This document shows, piece after piece, positions 14,352-14,483 of a DNA stretch of 14,483 bases. How positions within the stretch are numbered: position 1 is the stretch's first letter; each line of letters opens with the position of its first letter. Origin of the DNA: a candidate division NPL-UPA2 bacterium (GTDB lineage Bacteria > Bacillota > UBA994); the NCBI GenBank assembly GCA_018725205.1, contig QLUB01000037.1, forward strand, positions 1-14,483, written 5' to 3'. Both the position numbers and the translations under genes were made by a program. The notes below the pieces were generated by a model. The model saw only the letters and a program-made list of their open reading frames with translations, searched no databases and was not told where the DNA came from.

Positions 14352-14483
14352 AAAGCAGAACGAGGCAGGTTACCCTTTAGGGTTAAATATGAGAGCAACG
14401 AAAAAGCCAAAGATAATGGCAGGCGTGACCTGTCGAACACTAATAATCCGCAGTCCTGCAAGCGCTCTTTAAGAAAAAGCCCT
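14352..14483. other. Upstream intergenic or unassigned edge sequence
   Basis: I recognise no gene here. On the minus strand one frame is open from the edge to a TAA at 14330-14332 (about 50 codons). It could be the end of an upstream gene, but its residues match nothing I know, and a run that long can occur by chance. A short palindrome, ACCCTTTAGGGT, lies at 14372-14383. A 4-bp stem before TTTTT (minus strand, around 14401-14422) is too weak to call a terminator. Confidence 0.4.

Noticed and set aside
14330..14483. Roughly 50-codon open frame on the minus strand at the right edge
   Set aside because: It has no recognisable homology and ends inside the promoter; a frame of that length is not significant on its own.

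Overview
The window comes from a Clostridia-type Bacillota (Firmicutes) chromosome, descended from a spore former. The evidence is gene content and order: scpA-scpB next to spmB and an rluB-type pseudouridine synthase; chorismate mutase/cmk-plsC-ispH::rpsA; and a DUF1614/spoIIP/DUF3189/DUF512 block. IspH fused to ribosomal protein S1 is also a Clostridia hallmark. I cannot name the genus. Every gene lies on the minus strand, so transcription runs from high to low coordinates. No rRNA, tRNA, CRISPR array, insertion sequence or phage gene was seen.

In transcription order, the first unit (about 14334 to 8669) starts at a strong extended -10 promoter framed by a perfect 10-bp inverted repeat. It encodes a DHH/CBS/tRNA-nucleotidyltransferase fusion, a site-2 protease-like membrane protein, condensin subunits ScpA and ScpB, a short remnant that looks like the end of spmA, SpmB, and a RidA-family protein, and closes with a GC-rich hairpin. 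The second unit (8600 to 3367) encodes DapB, an RluB-type pseudouridine synthase, an AroH chorismate mutase fused to cytidylate kinase, a PlsC acyltransferase and the IspH-S1 fusion, and closes with a terminator containing a 21-bp tandem duplication. The third block (3295 to 99) holds a truncated DUF1614 membrane protein, a broken spoIIP, DUF3189 and the DUF512 radical-SAM-like protein. A possible further gene starts at 68 and leaves the window.

Most genes are housekeeping: tRNA 3' end maturation, chromosome segregation, lysine/diaminopimelate synthesis, rRNA modification, nucleotide and aromatic metabolism, phospholipid and isoprenoid synthesis, and translation. They are packed with 1-14 nt overlaps.

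The unusual theme is loss by small deletions at sporulation loci. spoIIP has lost its secretion signal and the segment around a conserved glutamate, with frame disruption, although the rest of its catalytic domain reads cleanly. DUF1614 is truncated into it. spmA seems reduced to about 16 codons whose stop still overlaps the spmB start, and dacB is absent from its usual place. The aroH::cmk fusion may come from the same compaction. The simplest reading is a lineage that recently lost sporulation, but assembly error must be excluded. No wholly new system was recognised. A second oddity is that 11 of the 14 gene starts I inferred (excluding the partial ORF at the left edge) are GTG or TTG.
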